Positions 25,525 to 34,472 are shown, counted from the first letter of the stretch. The stretch: DNA of 64,000 nt from Mycolicibacterium rhodesiae JS60 (GCA_000230935.2 AGIQ01000008.1:96768-160767), one strand, 5' to 3'. Program-made: numbers and translations. The notes: a model not told the origin generated them from the letters alone.

Positions 25525-26474
25525 TGGCCGACTATTCCGAATTCCACGCCGAGCTCCGCTCGGTGGCCTGCGACGTGCTCGCCAAGGAGCGGACCGTCGC
25601 GTGGCCGGTGCTCGTCGACGCGGGGTGGGTTGGTCTCGAGGTGCCAGAGCATCTCGGCGGTGCCGGGGCCACGTTCGCCGAAGTGGCCCTGATCTGTGAG
25701 GAGATGGGCCGCGCGGCAAGCGCGACCAGCTTTCTGGGCAGCGCCGTACTGGCCCTCGGTCTGGTGAATGCCCTGCAGCCCGGCGACACGCGAGACCAGC
25801 TGTTGACGGATATCGCTTCGGGCGCCATGCGGGTGGCAGTCGCCCTCGAACCTCTGGACTACGTGCCCGATGCCGAAGGCGCCGAACGGATTCTGATGCT
25901 CGACGGCGACACGGTGGTCGAGACTGCAGCGACCGTGACACCCCAGCCCGTCCTCGACGAGACGCGCCGCCTGGCCGCCGTGGTGCCCGGCGCCGTCGTT
26001 GAAACACACCGCCTTGCTGGGGATCCACAGGTGCAGATCCGTCGCGTGCACGACCGTGCTGCCGTCGCGATCGCCTGTGACAGCCTCGGGGTGGCGCAGG
26101 CCATGCTCGCCGCGACCGTCGCCTACGTGAAGGTACGCGAGCAGTTCGGCAGGCCCATCGGCTCTTTCCAGGCCGTGAAGCACGCCTGCGCGGACATGCA
26201 TGTGGCGATCGCGGTTTCTCGCCAACTGGTCAGTGCCGCAGTGCAAGCCGTAGCCGACGACCGACCTGAGGCAGGCGTGGCCGCGGCGATGGCGAAGTCG
26301 TACACCTGCGGGGCCGCCGTCGACGTCGTCGGTAAGGCGATGCAACTGCACGGGGGCATCGGCTACACGTGGGAGAGCGGCATCCACGTCTATCTCAAGC
26401 GGGCCGCGCTGAACCGTTCGCTGTTCGGCTCGCCCGCGACGTATCGCAAAGAGCTCGCTCAACGTTATCGGTAA
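25524..26474 (+). CDS. Acyl-CoA dehydrogenase, short partner subunit
   Basis: A 316-residue divergent acyl-CoA dehydrogenase with the C-terminal domain motifs VREQFGRPIGSFQAVKHACAD and QLHGGIGYTWESGIHVYLKR, but a shortened middle domain. It begins with ATG 25524 in a TGATG junction with the upstream full-length gene, its likely partner in a heteromeric enzyme. A 19-nt gap with AAGGAG separates it from the ThDP enzyme. Confidence 0.88.
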   Translation: MADYSEFHAELRSVACDVLAKERTVAWPVLVDAGWVGLEVPEHLGGAGATFAEVALICEEMGRAASATSFLGSAVLALGLVNALQPGDTRDQLLTDIASGAMRVAVALEPLDYVPDAEGAERILMLDGDTVVETAATVTPQPVLDETRRLAAVVPGAVVETHRLAGDPQVQIRRVHDRAAVAIACDSLGVAQAMLAATVAYVKVREQFGRPIGSFQAVKHACADMHVAIAVSRQLVSAAVQAVADDRPEAGVAAAMAKSYTCGAAVDVVGKAMQLHGGIGYTWESGIHVYLKRAALNRSLFGSPATYRKELAQRYR

Positions 26475-26493
26475 AGCAATCAAGGAGTTTCGC

Positions 26494-28209
26494 ATGGGTG
26501 TACCGGTCTACAAACGCATTCTCGACCTGTTCGAGGCCGAGGGCGTCAACACACTGTTCGGCATCCCGGACCCGAACTTCGTGCACATGTTCACCGAGGC
26601 CGAAGCCCGCGGCTGGTCGGTCGTCGCACCGCACCACGAGCTGAGCGCCGGCTTCATGGCCGAGGCGGCCTCCCGGATGACCGGCAAGCCCGGTCTGTGC
26701 ATCGGCACCCTCGGGCCGGGGATGGCCAATATCGCCGGCGCGATCCAGTGCGCACTCGTCGAGAACTCGCCGGTGATCTTCCTCGGCGGTCAGCGGGCCC
26801 GCGTCACCGAGCGCCGGGTGCGCCGCGGCCGCATCCAATTCGTGCAGCAGGAGCCGCTTTTCGCGGCATCGGTCAAGTACAGCAGCTCCATCGAGTATGC
26901 CGACCAGACCGACGAGATCATCCACGAGGCCATCCGCAAGGCGATGTCGGGCACCCCGGGCCCGACCTACGTCGAGTTCCCGTCGCACGTGATCCTTTCC
27001 GAGCTCGATGTTGCGGACGCGCCGCCGCCGAGTGCCTACCGGCTGGTCAACCAGGGCGCCGGTGCTCGCGAGGTGGCCGAGGCCGCCAAGCTGATCCGCG
27101 AGGCGAAGAGCCCGGTGCTGCTCGTCGGCCACGGGGTGCACACCTCGCGCACCCAGCAGGAGGTCAAGGAGTTGGCCGATCTGATGGCCTGCCCGGTGAT
27201 CCAGACCTCCGGTGGCACCTCGTTCATCCCCGGCCTGCAGGACCGGACGTTCCCGTACCTGTTCTCGCCGGCCGCCAACGAGGCCGTGGAGGAATCCGAC
27301 CTGTGTGTCGCGCTGGGCACCGAACTCGGTGAACCCATGCACTACGGCAAGACTCAGCATTGGGCCGCGAACAACGCGAACCGCAAATGGGTGTACGTCG
27401 AACAGGATCCGACCGCCATCGGCGTGAACCGGCCCGTCGACGTGGCGCTGGTGGGCGATCTGCGCGGCGTGGTGCCGCAGCTGGTCGAGGCACTCCGCGA
27501 CACGCCGCGTGCCCCGTCGGCCAACCTGGACAACCTGATCAAGGCCGATGCCGCTGAGCTAGCCCGGGTGGCTGAGGAGGCTCCGCGTGGCCGCACCCCG
27601 GTGCACCCGGCCCGGTTCGTGGTCGAGGCGACCAAGGCGTTCGACGAACACACGGACGACGGCATCATGGTCCGCGACGGCGGTGCGACGGTGATCTTCG
27701 GTTGGACGTACTCGCAGACCAAGCCTCGCGACGTGATCTGGAATCAGAACTTCGGTCACCTGGGGACCGGTCTGCCGTACGCGGTGGGCGCCTCGGTCGC
27801 CGAGGGTGGCAAGCGTCCGGTGATGTTAGTGACCAGTGACTCGGCATTCCTGTTCCACATCGCCGAATTGGAGACCGCGGCCCGGGAGAACCTGCCGCTG
27901 GTGTGTGTGGTCGGCGTGGACCATCAGTGGGGCCTCGAAGTCGGTGTCTACAAGCGCACGTTCTCCCAGCCTTCGCCGCAGCCAGGGGTGCACTGGAGCA
28001 AGGACGTCCGGATGGACAAGGTCGCCGAGGGATTCGGCTGCCACGGTGAGTACGTCGAGAAAGAAGACGAGATCGGCCCCGCCATCAAGCGCGCGTATGC
28101 GAGCGGCAAAGTCGGCGTGGTGCATGTGTGCATCGACCCGAAGGCCAACTCCGAGGAGATGCCGAAATACGACCGATTCCGGACGTGGTACGCCGAAGGC
28201 ACCCAATAA
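26494..28209 (+). CDS. Thiamine-diphosphate-dependent enzyme, acetolactate synthase/2-hydroxyacyl-CoA lyase superfamily
   Basis: A 571-residue ThDP enzyme with the catalytic glutamate at E49 (HHELSAGFMAEA) and a three-domain layout of the usual length. The cofactor/metal motif normally written GDG reads SDS at residues 448-450, and the NN pair about 27 residues later reads VDH (D476). Asp 449 and Asp 476 may still hold Mg2+, but the motif is unusual. Possible activities include a decarboxylase, carboligase or 2-hydroxyacyl-CoA lyase. With an aldehyde dehydrogenase next, production of an aldehyde is the best guess. AAGGAG precedes ATG 26494. Confidence 0.85.
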   Translation: MGVPVYKRILDLFEAEGVNTLFGIPDPNFVHMFTEAEARGWSVVAPHHELSAGFMAEAASRMTGKPGLCIGTLGPGMANIAGAIQCALVENSPVIFLGGQRARVTERRVRRGRIQFVQQEPLFAASVKYSSSIEYADQTDEIIHEAIRKAMSGTPGPTYVEFPSHVILSELDVADAPPPSAYRLVNQGAGAREVAEAAKLIREAKSPVLLVGHGVHTSRTQQEVKELADLMACPVIQTSGGTSFIPGLQDRTFPYLFSPAANEAVEESDLCVALGTELGEPMHYGKTQHWAANNANRKWVYVEQDPTAIGVNRPVDVALVGDLRGVVPQLVEALRDTPRAPSANLDNLIKADAAELARVAEEAPRGRTPVHPARFVVEATKAFDEHTDDGIMVRDGGATVIFGWTYSQTKPRDVIWNQNFGHLGTGLPYAVGASVAEGGKRPVMLVTSDSAFLFHIAELETAARENLPLVCVVGVDHQWGLEVGVYKRTFSQPSPQPGVHWSKDVRMDKVAEGFGCHGEYVEKEDEIGPAIKRAYASGKVGVVHVCIDPKANSEEMPKYDRFRTWYAEGTQ

Positions 28210-28236
28210 CACCCTGAGATTGAGGAGGATGTTGCT

Positions 28237-29673
28237 ATGCGTGAATATCTGAAGTTCTACATCGATGGCCAGTGGGTTGATCCGGTCGAGCTGAAGACCC
28301 TTGACGTCGACAACCCCACGCTCGAACAGGTCGGCGGCACGATCGCCCTCGGCTCCGACGCCGACGTCGACAAGGCCGTCAAGGCCGCCCGCACGGCCTT
28401 CAACACGTGGTCGCAGTCCACTCGCGAGGACCGCCTCGATGCGCTGCAGGCCATCATGGGCGAATACCAGAAGCGCGCCGGCGACCTCGCCGACGCGGTT
28501 CATGAGGAGATGGGCGCGCCGCCGTCGCTGGCCGCCGGGCCGCAGGTGATGATGGGTCTTGGTCACCTGTCGACCGCCATCGACGTCCTGAAGAACTACA
28601 ACTTCGACGAACAGCGCGGCGAGAGCCTGGTGGTCAAGGAGCCGATCGGGGTGTGCGGATTGATCACACCGTGGAATTGGCCGATCAACCAGATCGCCTG
28701 CAAGGTGTTCCCGGCGCTGTCGGCCGGCTGCACGATGGTGCTCAAGCCGTCCGAGGTGGCCCCCTTCTCTGGGCAGATCTTCACCGAAATCATCGATGCC
28801 GCCGGTCTTCCTGCCGGCGTGTACAACATGGTCTTCGGCGACGGACCGGGTGTCGGCGCCGCGCTGTCGAGCCATCCCGACATCGACATGGTGTCGTTCA
28901 CCGGATCGACGCGGGCCGGCATCGAGGTCGCCCGCAACGCCGCACCGACGGTCAAGCGGGTAGCCCAGGAACTCGGCGGCAAGAGCCCGAACATCGTGCT
29001 CGACGACGAGGCCTTCAGCCAGAGCGTCGCCGCGGGTGTGGCGGTGATGATGATGAACTCCGGCCAGAGCTGCAACGCGCCGTCGCGGATGCTGGTGCCC
29101 AAGACCCGCCTCGAAGAGGCCGTGTCGGTCGCGCGGGCGACCGCGGAGGGCGTCAAGGTCGGCGACCTGGCCGACAACTCGGCGATCGGACCGGTGGCCT
29201 CACGAGCGCAGTTCGACAAGGTCCAGGGGCTGATCCAGAAGGGCATCGACGAGGGGGCGACGGTGGTCGCCGGCGGCCCAGGCCGCCCGGACGGCCTGTC
29301 CACCGGTTACTACGTGCGCCCGACGGTGTTCGCCGACGTCAACAACGACATGACGATCGCCCGGGAGGAGATCTTCGGGCCGGTGTTGTGCATCCTCGGC
29401 TACGACGACCTGGACCAGGCCGTCGAGATCGGCAACGACACCGACTACGGCCTGTACGGCTACGTCTCCGGAGCCGACCTGGACCAGGCGCGCGCCCTGG
29501 CCCGGCGGATCCGCGCCGGTGCCGTCGCGATCAACCACGCCTTCGACATCAAGGTCCCGTTTGGTGGCTACAAGACCAGCGGCAACGGCCGAGAGTGGGG
29601 CGAAGAAGGTTTCGAGGACTTCCTGGAGACCAAGGCGATCCTCGGTTACTCGCCGGCGGGCGTCAGCGAGTAA
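28237..29673 (+). CDS. Aldehyde dehydrogenase, NAD(P)-dependent
   Basis: A 478-residue ALDH-superfamily enzyme. Key residues are N147 (ITPWNWP), K170, E245 (QELGGKSP) and the catalytic C279 (NSGQSCN). The cofactor motif FTGSTRAG lies at about 221-228. GAGGAGG lies upstream of ATG 28237. It would oxidise an aldehyde, probably the product of the ThDP enzyme just upstream, to the acid. It is the last gene of the rightward catabolic operon; no clear terminator follows. Confidence 0.92.
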   Translation: MREYLKFYIDGQWVDPVELKTLDVDNPTLEQVGGTIALGSDADVDKAVKAARTAFNTWSQSTREDRLDALQAIMGEYQKRAGDLADAVHEEMGAPPSLAAGPQVMMGLGHLSTAIDVLKNYNFDEQRGESLVVKEPIGVCGLITPWNWPINQIACKVFPALSAGCTMVLKPSEVAPFSGQIFTEIIDAAGLPAGVYNMVFGDGPGVGAALSSHPDIDMVSFTGSTRAGIEVARNAAPTVKRVAQELGGKSPNIVLDDEAFSQSVAAGVAVMMMNSGQSCNAPSRMLVPKTRLEEAVSVARATAEGVKVGDLADNSAIGPVASRAQFDKVQGLIQKGIDEGATVVAGGPGRPDGLSTGYYVRPTVFADVNNDMTIAREEIFGPVLCILGYDDLDQAVEIGNDTDYGLYGYVSGADLDQARALARRIRAGAVAINHAFDIKVPFGGYKTSGNGREWGEEGFEDFLETKAILGYSPAGVSE

Positions 29674-29686
29674 CGGACCCGACCGC

Positions 29687-29692
29687 TAGCAT
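29687..29692 (+). promoter_or_regulatory. Probable leaderless promoter of dtd
   Basis: TAGCAT lies 8 nt before the dtd ATG, the spacing expected when transcription starts at the start codon. The identical hexamer precedes the TetR GTG at 2208. There is no ribosome binding site for dtd. Confidence 0.5.
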
Positions 29693-29700
29693 CGGCGCTC

Positions 29701-30132
29701 ATGCGAGTGCTGGTGCAGCGGGTCACGTCGGCCTCGGTGTCGGTGGGCGGCGAGGTGGTCGGTGACATTCGGCCACCGACCCAGGGCTTGGTGGCCCTGG
29801 TCGGCGTCACCCACTCCGATACCGAGGACATCGCCCGCCGTCTTGCCGAAAAGCTATGGCAATTACGGATTCTCGACGACGAACGGTCGGCGGCCGACGT
29901 CAACGCACCGGTCCTCGTGATCAGCCAGTTCACGCTGTACGCCAACACGATGAAGGGCCGCAGGCCGACCTGGAACGCGGCGGCTCCCGGGGCTGTCGCC
30001 GAGCCACTCGTCACCGTGTTCGCCGAGACCCTCCGGACGTTGGGCGCACACGTCGAAACCGGGACGTTCGGCGCCGACATGCAGGTCGAACTCGTCAACG
30101 ACGGACCGGTCACGGTGTTGCTGGAGCTCTAA
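29701..30132 (+). CDS. dtd: D-aminoacyl-tRNA deacylase
   Basis: A 143-residue homodimeric enzyme that removes D-amino acids (and glycine) wrongly attached to tRNA. The hallmark motifs are present: the N-terminal MRVLVQRVTSASVSVGG, SQFTLYA (about 79-85) and the C-terminal NDGPVTV GP motif. Full length for the family. Its 3' end overlaps the convergent MFS transporter gene by 23 nt. Confidence 0.96.
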   Translation: MRVLVQRVTSASVSVGGEVVGDIRPPTQGLVALVGVTHSDTEDIARRLAEKLWQLRILDDERSAADVNAPVLVISQFTLYANTMKGRRPTWNAAAPGAVAEPLVTVFAETLRTLGAHVETGTFGADMQVELVNDGPVTVLLEL

Positions 30133-31432
30133 CCCCCAGCGTCTGCAGCGGTTTGGCGGCGGTTTCGCGCAGCGCCAGCACCGTCAGCATTGACACCACC
30201 GCGGCGATGATGACGTAAATGCCTGCGGCATAGTCGTTACCGGTGCGTGCGGACAGTAGAGTGACCACATAGGGCGTGGTCCCGCCGAACACAGCCACCG
30301 ACACGTTGTAGCCGATCGACAGCCCGCTGTAGCGGACCCGGATCGCGAACAGTTCGGCAGCGGCCACCAGCGACACCGAGACGAACACCGCCTCGAGCGC
30401 GGCAAGCAGACAGTGTGCCAGGATCGCGGTGACCAGCGAGCCCGAATTCAACAGCAGGAACGCCGGATACGACAGCACCGCAAAGCCGGCCGCACCGCCG
30501 ATCAGTAACGGCCGGCGCCCGATCCGGTCCGACAGCGCCCCCAGCGGCAGGATGAGCACCAGCGCTACCACACTGGCCGTGGTGATCGACACGAAGGAGG
30601 CGGTCTTGGAGAAGTGCAGGGTCTTGATGAAATACGTTGGCAGATAGGTGAACACCACATAGAAGCCGACGTTGTGGATGATCATCATCCCGATCACCTG
30701 AAGTATGGGTACCCACGCCTTCGTGACGGCCTCGCGAAGGGGCGACGCGGCGACGTCATCGGCCTCGGAGAGCTCGGCGAAGGCAGGGGTGTCCTGCAGG
30801 CGCAGCCGGATGTAGAGGCCGACGAGCCCCAGCGGGCCGGCGATCAGGAACGGGATCCGCCAGCCGTAGGTCTCCATCGCGCCGACGGGCAGAATGGCAG
30901 TCAGCAGCGTCACGGTGACCGACCCGAGCAGGAACCCCAGCACCGCCGACCACACCAGAAACGCCACCACGAGCCCGCGCCGGCGATCGGACGAGAACTC
31001 GGCGAGATAGCATGCCCCGCCGCCATATTCACCGCCGGCGGAGAACCCCTGCAGGCAGCGCAGCAGCAACAGCAGTAGCGGCGACAGCACACCCGCGGAG
31101 GCATACGTGGGCAGCAGGCCGATCGCCAGCGTCGAAGCCGACATCAGCAGGATCACGATGGCCAGCACCCGTTGCCGGCCGATGCGGTCGCCGAGCGGCC
31201 CGAAGAAGAAGCCGCCCAGCGGGCGCATGAAGAATGCTGCGGCGAAGATCGCGAAGGTGTTCAACAGGGCGGCGGTGTCATTGCCCGGCGGAAAGAACTT
31301 GACCGAGATGATCGTGGCGAGAAAGCCGTAGATCGCGAAGTCGTACCATTCGACGGCGTTTCCGATCGAGGCCCCCGTGATCACCCGGCGAAGGGGCGAC
31401 GTGTTCGCTATCTGATCACCGGTCGGCGGCAA
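30110..31432 (-). CDS. MFS transporter, metabolite:proton symporter type
   Basis: A 440-residue major facilitator with 12 likely membrane segments. The opening (VITGASIGNAVEWYDFAIYG) and the loop RPLGGFFFGPLGDRIGRQR are typical of the ProP/KgtP/ShiA group that imports organic acids or betaines. The start is a TTG at 31432, decided by AGGAG 7 nt upstream; no ATG or GTG is nearby in frame. It ends within the 3' end of dtd. Substrate unknown. Confidence 0.88.
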   Translation of the reverse strand: MPPTGDQIANTSPLRRVITGASIGNAVEWYDFAIYGFLATIISVKFFPPGNDTAALLNTFAIFAAAFFMRPLGGFFFGPLGDRIGRQRVLAIVILLMSASTLAIGLLPTYASAGVLSPLLLLLLRCLQGFSAGGEYGGGACYLAEFSSDRRRGLVVAFLVWSAVLGFLLGSVTVTLLTAILPVGAMETYGWRIPFLIAGPLGLVGLYIRLRLQDTPAFAELSEADDVAASPLREAVTKAWVPILQVIGMMIIHNVGFYVVFTYLPTYFIKTLHFSKTASFVSITTASVVALVLILPLGALSDRIGRRPLLIGGAAGFAVLSYPAFLLLNSGSLVTAILAHCLLAALEAVFVSVSLVAAAELFAIRVRYSGLSIGYNVSVAVFGGTTPYVVTLLSARTGNDYAAGIYVIIAAVVSMLTVLALRETAAKPLQTLGVRAPATP

Positions 31433-31549
31433 AGTGTTCTCCTGCAGTCGAAGTCATCAGCACGATAACGGGCCGTGCCCGCGGCCGACCGGGGAACTGT
31501 ACTGATCGAGAAGATTGCTAGAGCGCCCCGCGGCCGGCCGCACGTTTCA

Positions 31550-31567
31550 TTCCAGCGTGTCCTGGAA
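31550..31567. promoter_or_regulatory. Inverted repeat between MFS and TetR genes
   Basis: TTCCAG and CTGGAA flank a 6-nt spacer in the 300-bp divergent region (31433-31733), which otherwise holds no convincing gene. It is a possible operator for the adjacent TetR-like regulator. Confidence 0.35.
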
Positions 31568-31733
31568 GAAGTACTGGCACGCACGCACACCAGGTCGCTG
31601 GACGATTCCGCCGTGGTGCGCGTGCCGCAGTGGTTGACTGGTGAGCGGAGCAGGGTGCGGTTTGGAGGGGTGAGCAATCGGAGCCGAATCGGAGCATGCA
31701 GACGCCGATGTCCCCGACGAGGTCCGTCGAACA

Positions 31734-32261
31734 GTGTTGTCAGCCGCCTACGACGAGCTGACTCGGTGGGGCCTCGAACGGTTCGACATCCCGACCATGT
31801 GTGCCCGCCACAAGATCGATGAGGCAGTGGTCAGCCGCTATTGGCCCAGTGCCCGCACGCTTGCACTTGATGTCCTGGTGAGCTGGAACGCCGAGATCCT
31901 CAACCCACCCGATACCGGATCGCTGCGCGGCGATCTGCACGCCCTGGCGGCCGGGGTGGCCCGTCAGGTCAATGACCACCTCGCCCGGAGCCTGCTGCGA
32001 GCGATGGTGGTCGATGACCGTGCAGCCTTCCCCGACGACACCCGGTTGGCGTTCTGGCAACAGCGGTTCATCAGCATCAACGCGGTATTCGACCGGGCCG
32101 CCGAACGCGGCGAGATGCGGGGAGGCGTCGACCGGATCGCCGCGATGCAGCTGATCTTCGCCCCGATCAACGTGCGCGCCCTATACACCAAGGATCCGAT
32201 CGACGAGAGCTACTGCGAGGCCATCGCCGACCTGGCCTGGCACGCCATCGCGAAGCACTGA
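31734..32261 (+). CDS. TetR-like regulator, 5' end uncertain
   Basis: A protein of at least 175 residues with a TetR-type helix-turn-helix at its N-terminus (ERFDIPTMCARHKIDEAVVSRYW) and a helical C-terminal domain. The first usable in-frame start is GTG 31734. The frame stays open back to a TGA at 31671-31673, and the residues encoded there (VPDEVRRTV just before the GTG) fit the usual TetR N-terminus, yet that stretch has no ATG, GTG or TTG. Either a frameshift lies near 31675 or the protein begins directly at helix 1. It diverges from the MFS gene and may control it. Confidence 0.65.
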   Translation: MLSAAYDELTRWGLERFDIPTMCARHKIDEAVVSRYWPSARTLALDVLVSWNAEILNPPDTGSLRGDLHALAAGVARQVNDHLARSLLRAMVVDDRAAFPDDTRLAFWQQRFISINAVFDRAAERGEMRGGVDRIAAMQLIFAPINVRALYTKDPIDESYCEAIADLAWHAIAKH

Positions 32262-32334
32262 AAGACCTGACACGACCTATTCGTTACCAGTCCGCGCCCC
32301 GCCATCGACCTCGGGCGTGAGAACGTAGACCTCT

Positions 32335-32892
32335 ATGCACACGCACAGCTTCGTCACCTATGAAGAATTCGGTCGCCGATTCTTCGAGGTCGCGGTGACC
32401 GAGGAACGCGTTGCGGCGGCCTTCGCCGAGATCGCCGGCGGTGAGTTCGAAATGGGCCCGATGGCCCAGGGGCCGGCCGGCCTTGCCAAGGTCACCGCAA
32501 AGGTGAAGATTCAGGAGCCGACCGCCCGGCGCAGCATGGGTGACACGATCACGTTCAACGTCCGGATCCCGCTGGTGATCGAGCTGATCGTCGACCTGCG
32601 CCTGGACAAGCAACGGTTCACCGTCGACGGCGATATCGCCCTACGCGCGACCGCGCGGGCGGCCGAGCCGCTGCTGTTGGTCATCGACGTGGCCAAGCCG
32701 CGGTCCTCCGACATCGCCGTCAACGTGACGTCGAAATCGGTGCGCGGGGAGATCCTGCGCATCGTGGCCGGGGTCGACGCCGAGATCCGCCGCTTCGTCG
32801 CGGCCTACGTCGCCGACGAGATCGACAGCCCGGCATCGCAACAGGCAAAGATCATCGACGTCGCCGAGGCCGTCGCCTCGGCCTGGGACTGA
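32335..32892 (+). CDS. Conserved-looking protein of unknown function
   Basis: A 185-residue protein I do not recognise. It has no signal peptide or membrane segment. Alternating hydrophobic stretches in the middle (FNVRIPLVIELIVDLRL and PLLLVIDVA) suggest a beta-rich, possibly lipid- or ligand-binding fold, and the C-terminus is helical. A TAGACC hexamer a few bases before ATG 32335 suggests a leaderless transcript. It lies 12 nt upstream of an alpha/beta hydrolase and is probably cotranscribed with it. Confidence 0.7.
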   Translation: MHTHSFVTYEEFGRRFFEVAVTEERVAAAFAEIAGGEFEMGPMAQGPAGLAKVTAKVKIQEPTARRSMGDTITFNVRIPLVIELIVDLRLDKQRFTVDGDIALRATARAAEPLLLVIDVAKPRSSDIAVNVTSKSVRGEILRIVAGVDAEIRRFVAAYVADEIDSPASQQAKIIDVAEAVASAWD

Positions 32893-32904
32893 GGGAGACA
32901 ACAG

Positions 32905-33672
32905 GTGCGGTTCCTCTTCGTCCACGGTGGTTTCCACGCGGGCTGGTGCTGGGAACGCACCATCGCCGAGCTCGACCGGCTGGGCCACGAGTCCGTCGCG
33001 GTGGACCTGCCCGGGCATGGCACGCGCGTCGACGATCCGTTGGAGGAGTGGACCATCCCGCGCCGCCGGGACGCGATCCTGGAGTTCGTCCAGCCCGGTG
33101 ACGTGCTGGTCGGTCACTCCGGTGGCGGATTCGACGCGACGGTGGCCGCCGATGCCGCCGTCGACGACGTCAGCCACATCGTCTATCTGGCCGCCGCGCT
33201 GCCGAGGGAAGGACGCTCGTATCCCGAGGCGATGGCGATGCGCAACACTGAGGACGGCGAGTTCGACGGCGACGTCGGGGAGATGTTGGGCTACCTCCAT
33301 TTCGACGAGACCGGCGCGATGACCTTCGCCGATTTCCAGGGTGCGTGGCGCTACTTCTACCACGACTGCGACGAGCCGACCGCTCGCTGGGCCTTCGAGC
33401 GCTTGGGGCCGGAGAAGTTCGGCGCGGTCAACGACACCCCGGTGTCGGTGCCGAACTTCTGGGCCGCCGATCTCCCGCGCAGCTTCATCCGGTGCACCGA
33501 GGACAAGTCCATGCCGCGCTGGCTGGCCGATACCGTCACCGAACGTCTCGGTGTCGAGCAGCTGACCATCGACGCGTCCCACTCACCGTTCCTGTCCCGA
33601 CCTGCCGAACTGGCCGAACTGCTGGTCCACGCCACCACCACCAAACCGGTGGGGCCGCTGCAGCCGGATTAG
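32905..33672 (+). CDS. Alpha/beta hydrolase, esterase-like
   Basis: A 255-residue alpha/beta-hydrolase with HGGFHAGWCW near the N-terminus (oxyanion region), the nucleophile elbow GHSGGG (Ser about residue 72), and the catalytic His in ASHSPFLSRP near residue 231. The pattern is like plant-type salicylate/methylketone esterases and hydroxynitrile lyases, a group with many bacterial members of unknown substrate. GTG start at 32905. Its 3' end overlaps the convergent DUF2993-like gene by 4 nt. Confidence 0.87.
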   Translation: MRFLFVHGGFHAGWCWERTIAELDRLGHESVAVDLPGHGTRVDDPLEEWTIPRRRDAILEFVQPGDVLVGHSGGGFDATVAADAAVDDVSHIVYLAAALPREGRSYPEAMAMRNTEDGEFDGDVGEMLGYLHFDETGAMTFADFQGAWRYFYHDCDEPTARWAFERLGPEKFGAVNDTPVSVPNFWAADLPRSFIRCTEDKSMPRWLADTVTERLGVEQLTIDASHSPFLSRPAELAELLVHATTTKPVGPLQPD

Positions 33673-34472
33673 TCTGGGCGGGGTTTGCCGGTCAGATTCA
33701 GCGGCAGCCCAACGGCGCTGAGCTGGGTGAGGACGTCCTCGACGCGCCCGCGCGGTACTTCGGCACGCCACTCGGACAGACTCCCGGTCAGATGCAGGGC
33801 GCCTGGACTGAACGACAGACTGGTCAGGGTCAGGCCGCTGGCCAGCTCCGGTAGCCGGACGGGATAGGACGGTGTCCGGTGCGGCAACGACCAACGGCGC
33901 CTGCGGGTTTGCACCGCCCGCGGGCGCAGCCACAGCGTCGAGCCGTCGAGTTCCACGTCGACCTCGACGCTGCCGAGCCCGGGGCGGCGGGCCCAGCGCA
34001 ACCGGGCAACACCGTCGTCGTCCACATGGCCCGACAGCCGGGGTAGCGCATCGGAGAACACGTCGTCGAGTGCGTGCGTCGAGATGTCCATGCACACCTC
34101 GACAGGTGCGGCCACCAGCACCGGTGGCACCCCCGGCCGCAGGTGCACATTGTGCAGCACCACCGAGGCGCTCTCGAAATATCTTTCGTCCCAATGGATA
34201 TCGGTAGCAGCCAGCCGCACATCGTTGAGCTGGCCGACGGCAAGCCGGCGCACGTCCAGACGGGAGTCGAATTCGGTGACGGTCAGGGTGATGTCGCCGC
34301 TGTCGAGCCGGACGGTCAGGGTGCGCCCGACCACCAGTCGCCTGACGGTCACGAACAGGGTCCGATAGGCCACCGCAGCGCCGGAACTGACCGCCGACGA
34401 CGCCCACACTGAGGACAACATATCCAGCGGCCGCAGGAGATCGAAGCGGGCGAGGCCCAGTGACCGTGCCAT
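33669..34472 (-). CDS. DUF2993/LmeA-like lipid-binding protein
   Basis: A 267-residue protein resembling the mycobacterial DUF2993 family, of which LmeA binds phospholipid during lipomannan elongation. Features are repeated beta-strand patterns (RLDVRRLAVGQLNDVRLAATDI, HALDDVFSDALP) and an aliphatic C-terminal half. The N-terminus (about 20-40) is hydrophobic but no classical signal peptide is evident. The ATG immediately follows the TAG of the reductase gene, so the three leftward genes 33669-36475 form one operon. Confidence 0.7.
   Translation of the reverse strand: MARSLGLARFDLLRPLDMLSSVWASSAVSSGAAVAYRTLFVTVRRLVVGRTLTVRLDSGDITLTVTEFDSRLDVRRLAVGQLNDVRLAATDIHWDERYFESASVVLHNVHLRPGVPPVLVAAPVEVCMDISTHALDDVFSDALPRLSGHVDDDGVARLRWARRPGLGSVEVDVELDGSTLWLRPRAVQTRRRRWSLPHRTPSYPVRLPELASGLTLTSLSFSPGALHLTGSLSEWRAEVPRGRVEDVLTQLSAVGLPLNLTGKPRPD

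Noticed and set aside
31475..31822. Possible 115-residue gene in the MFS/TetR gap
   Set aside because: Its second half is out of frame with the TetR-like gene it overlaps, and no motif or ribosome binding site supports it.
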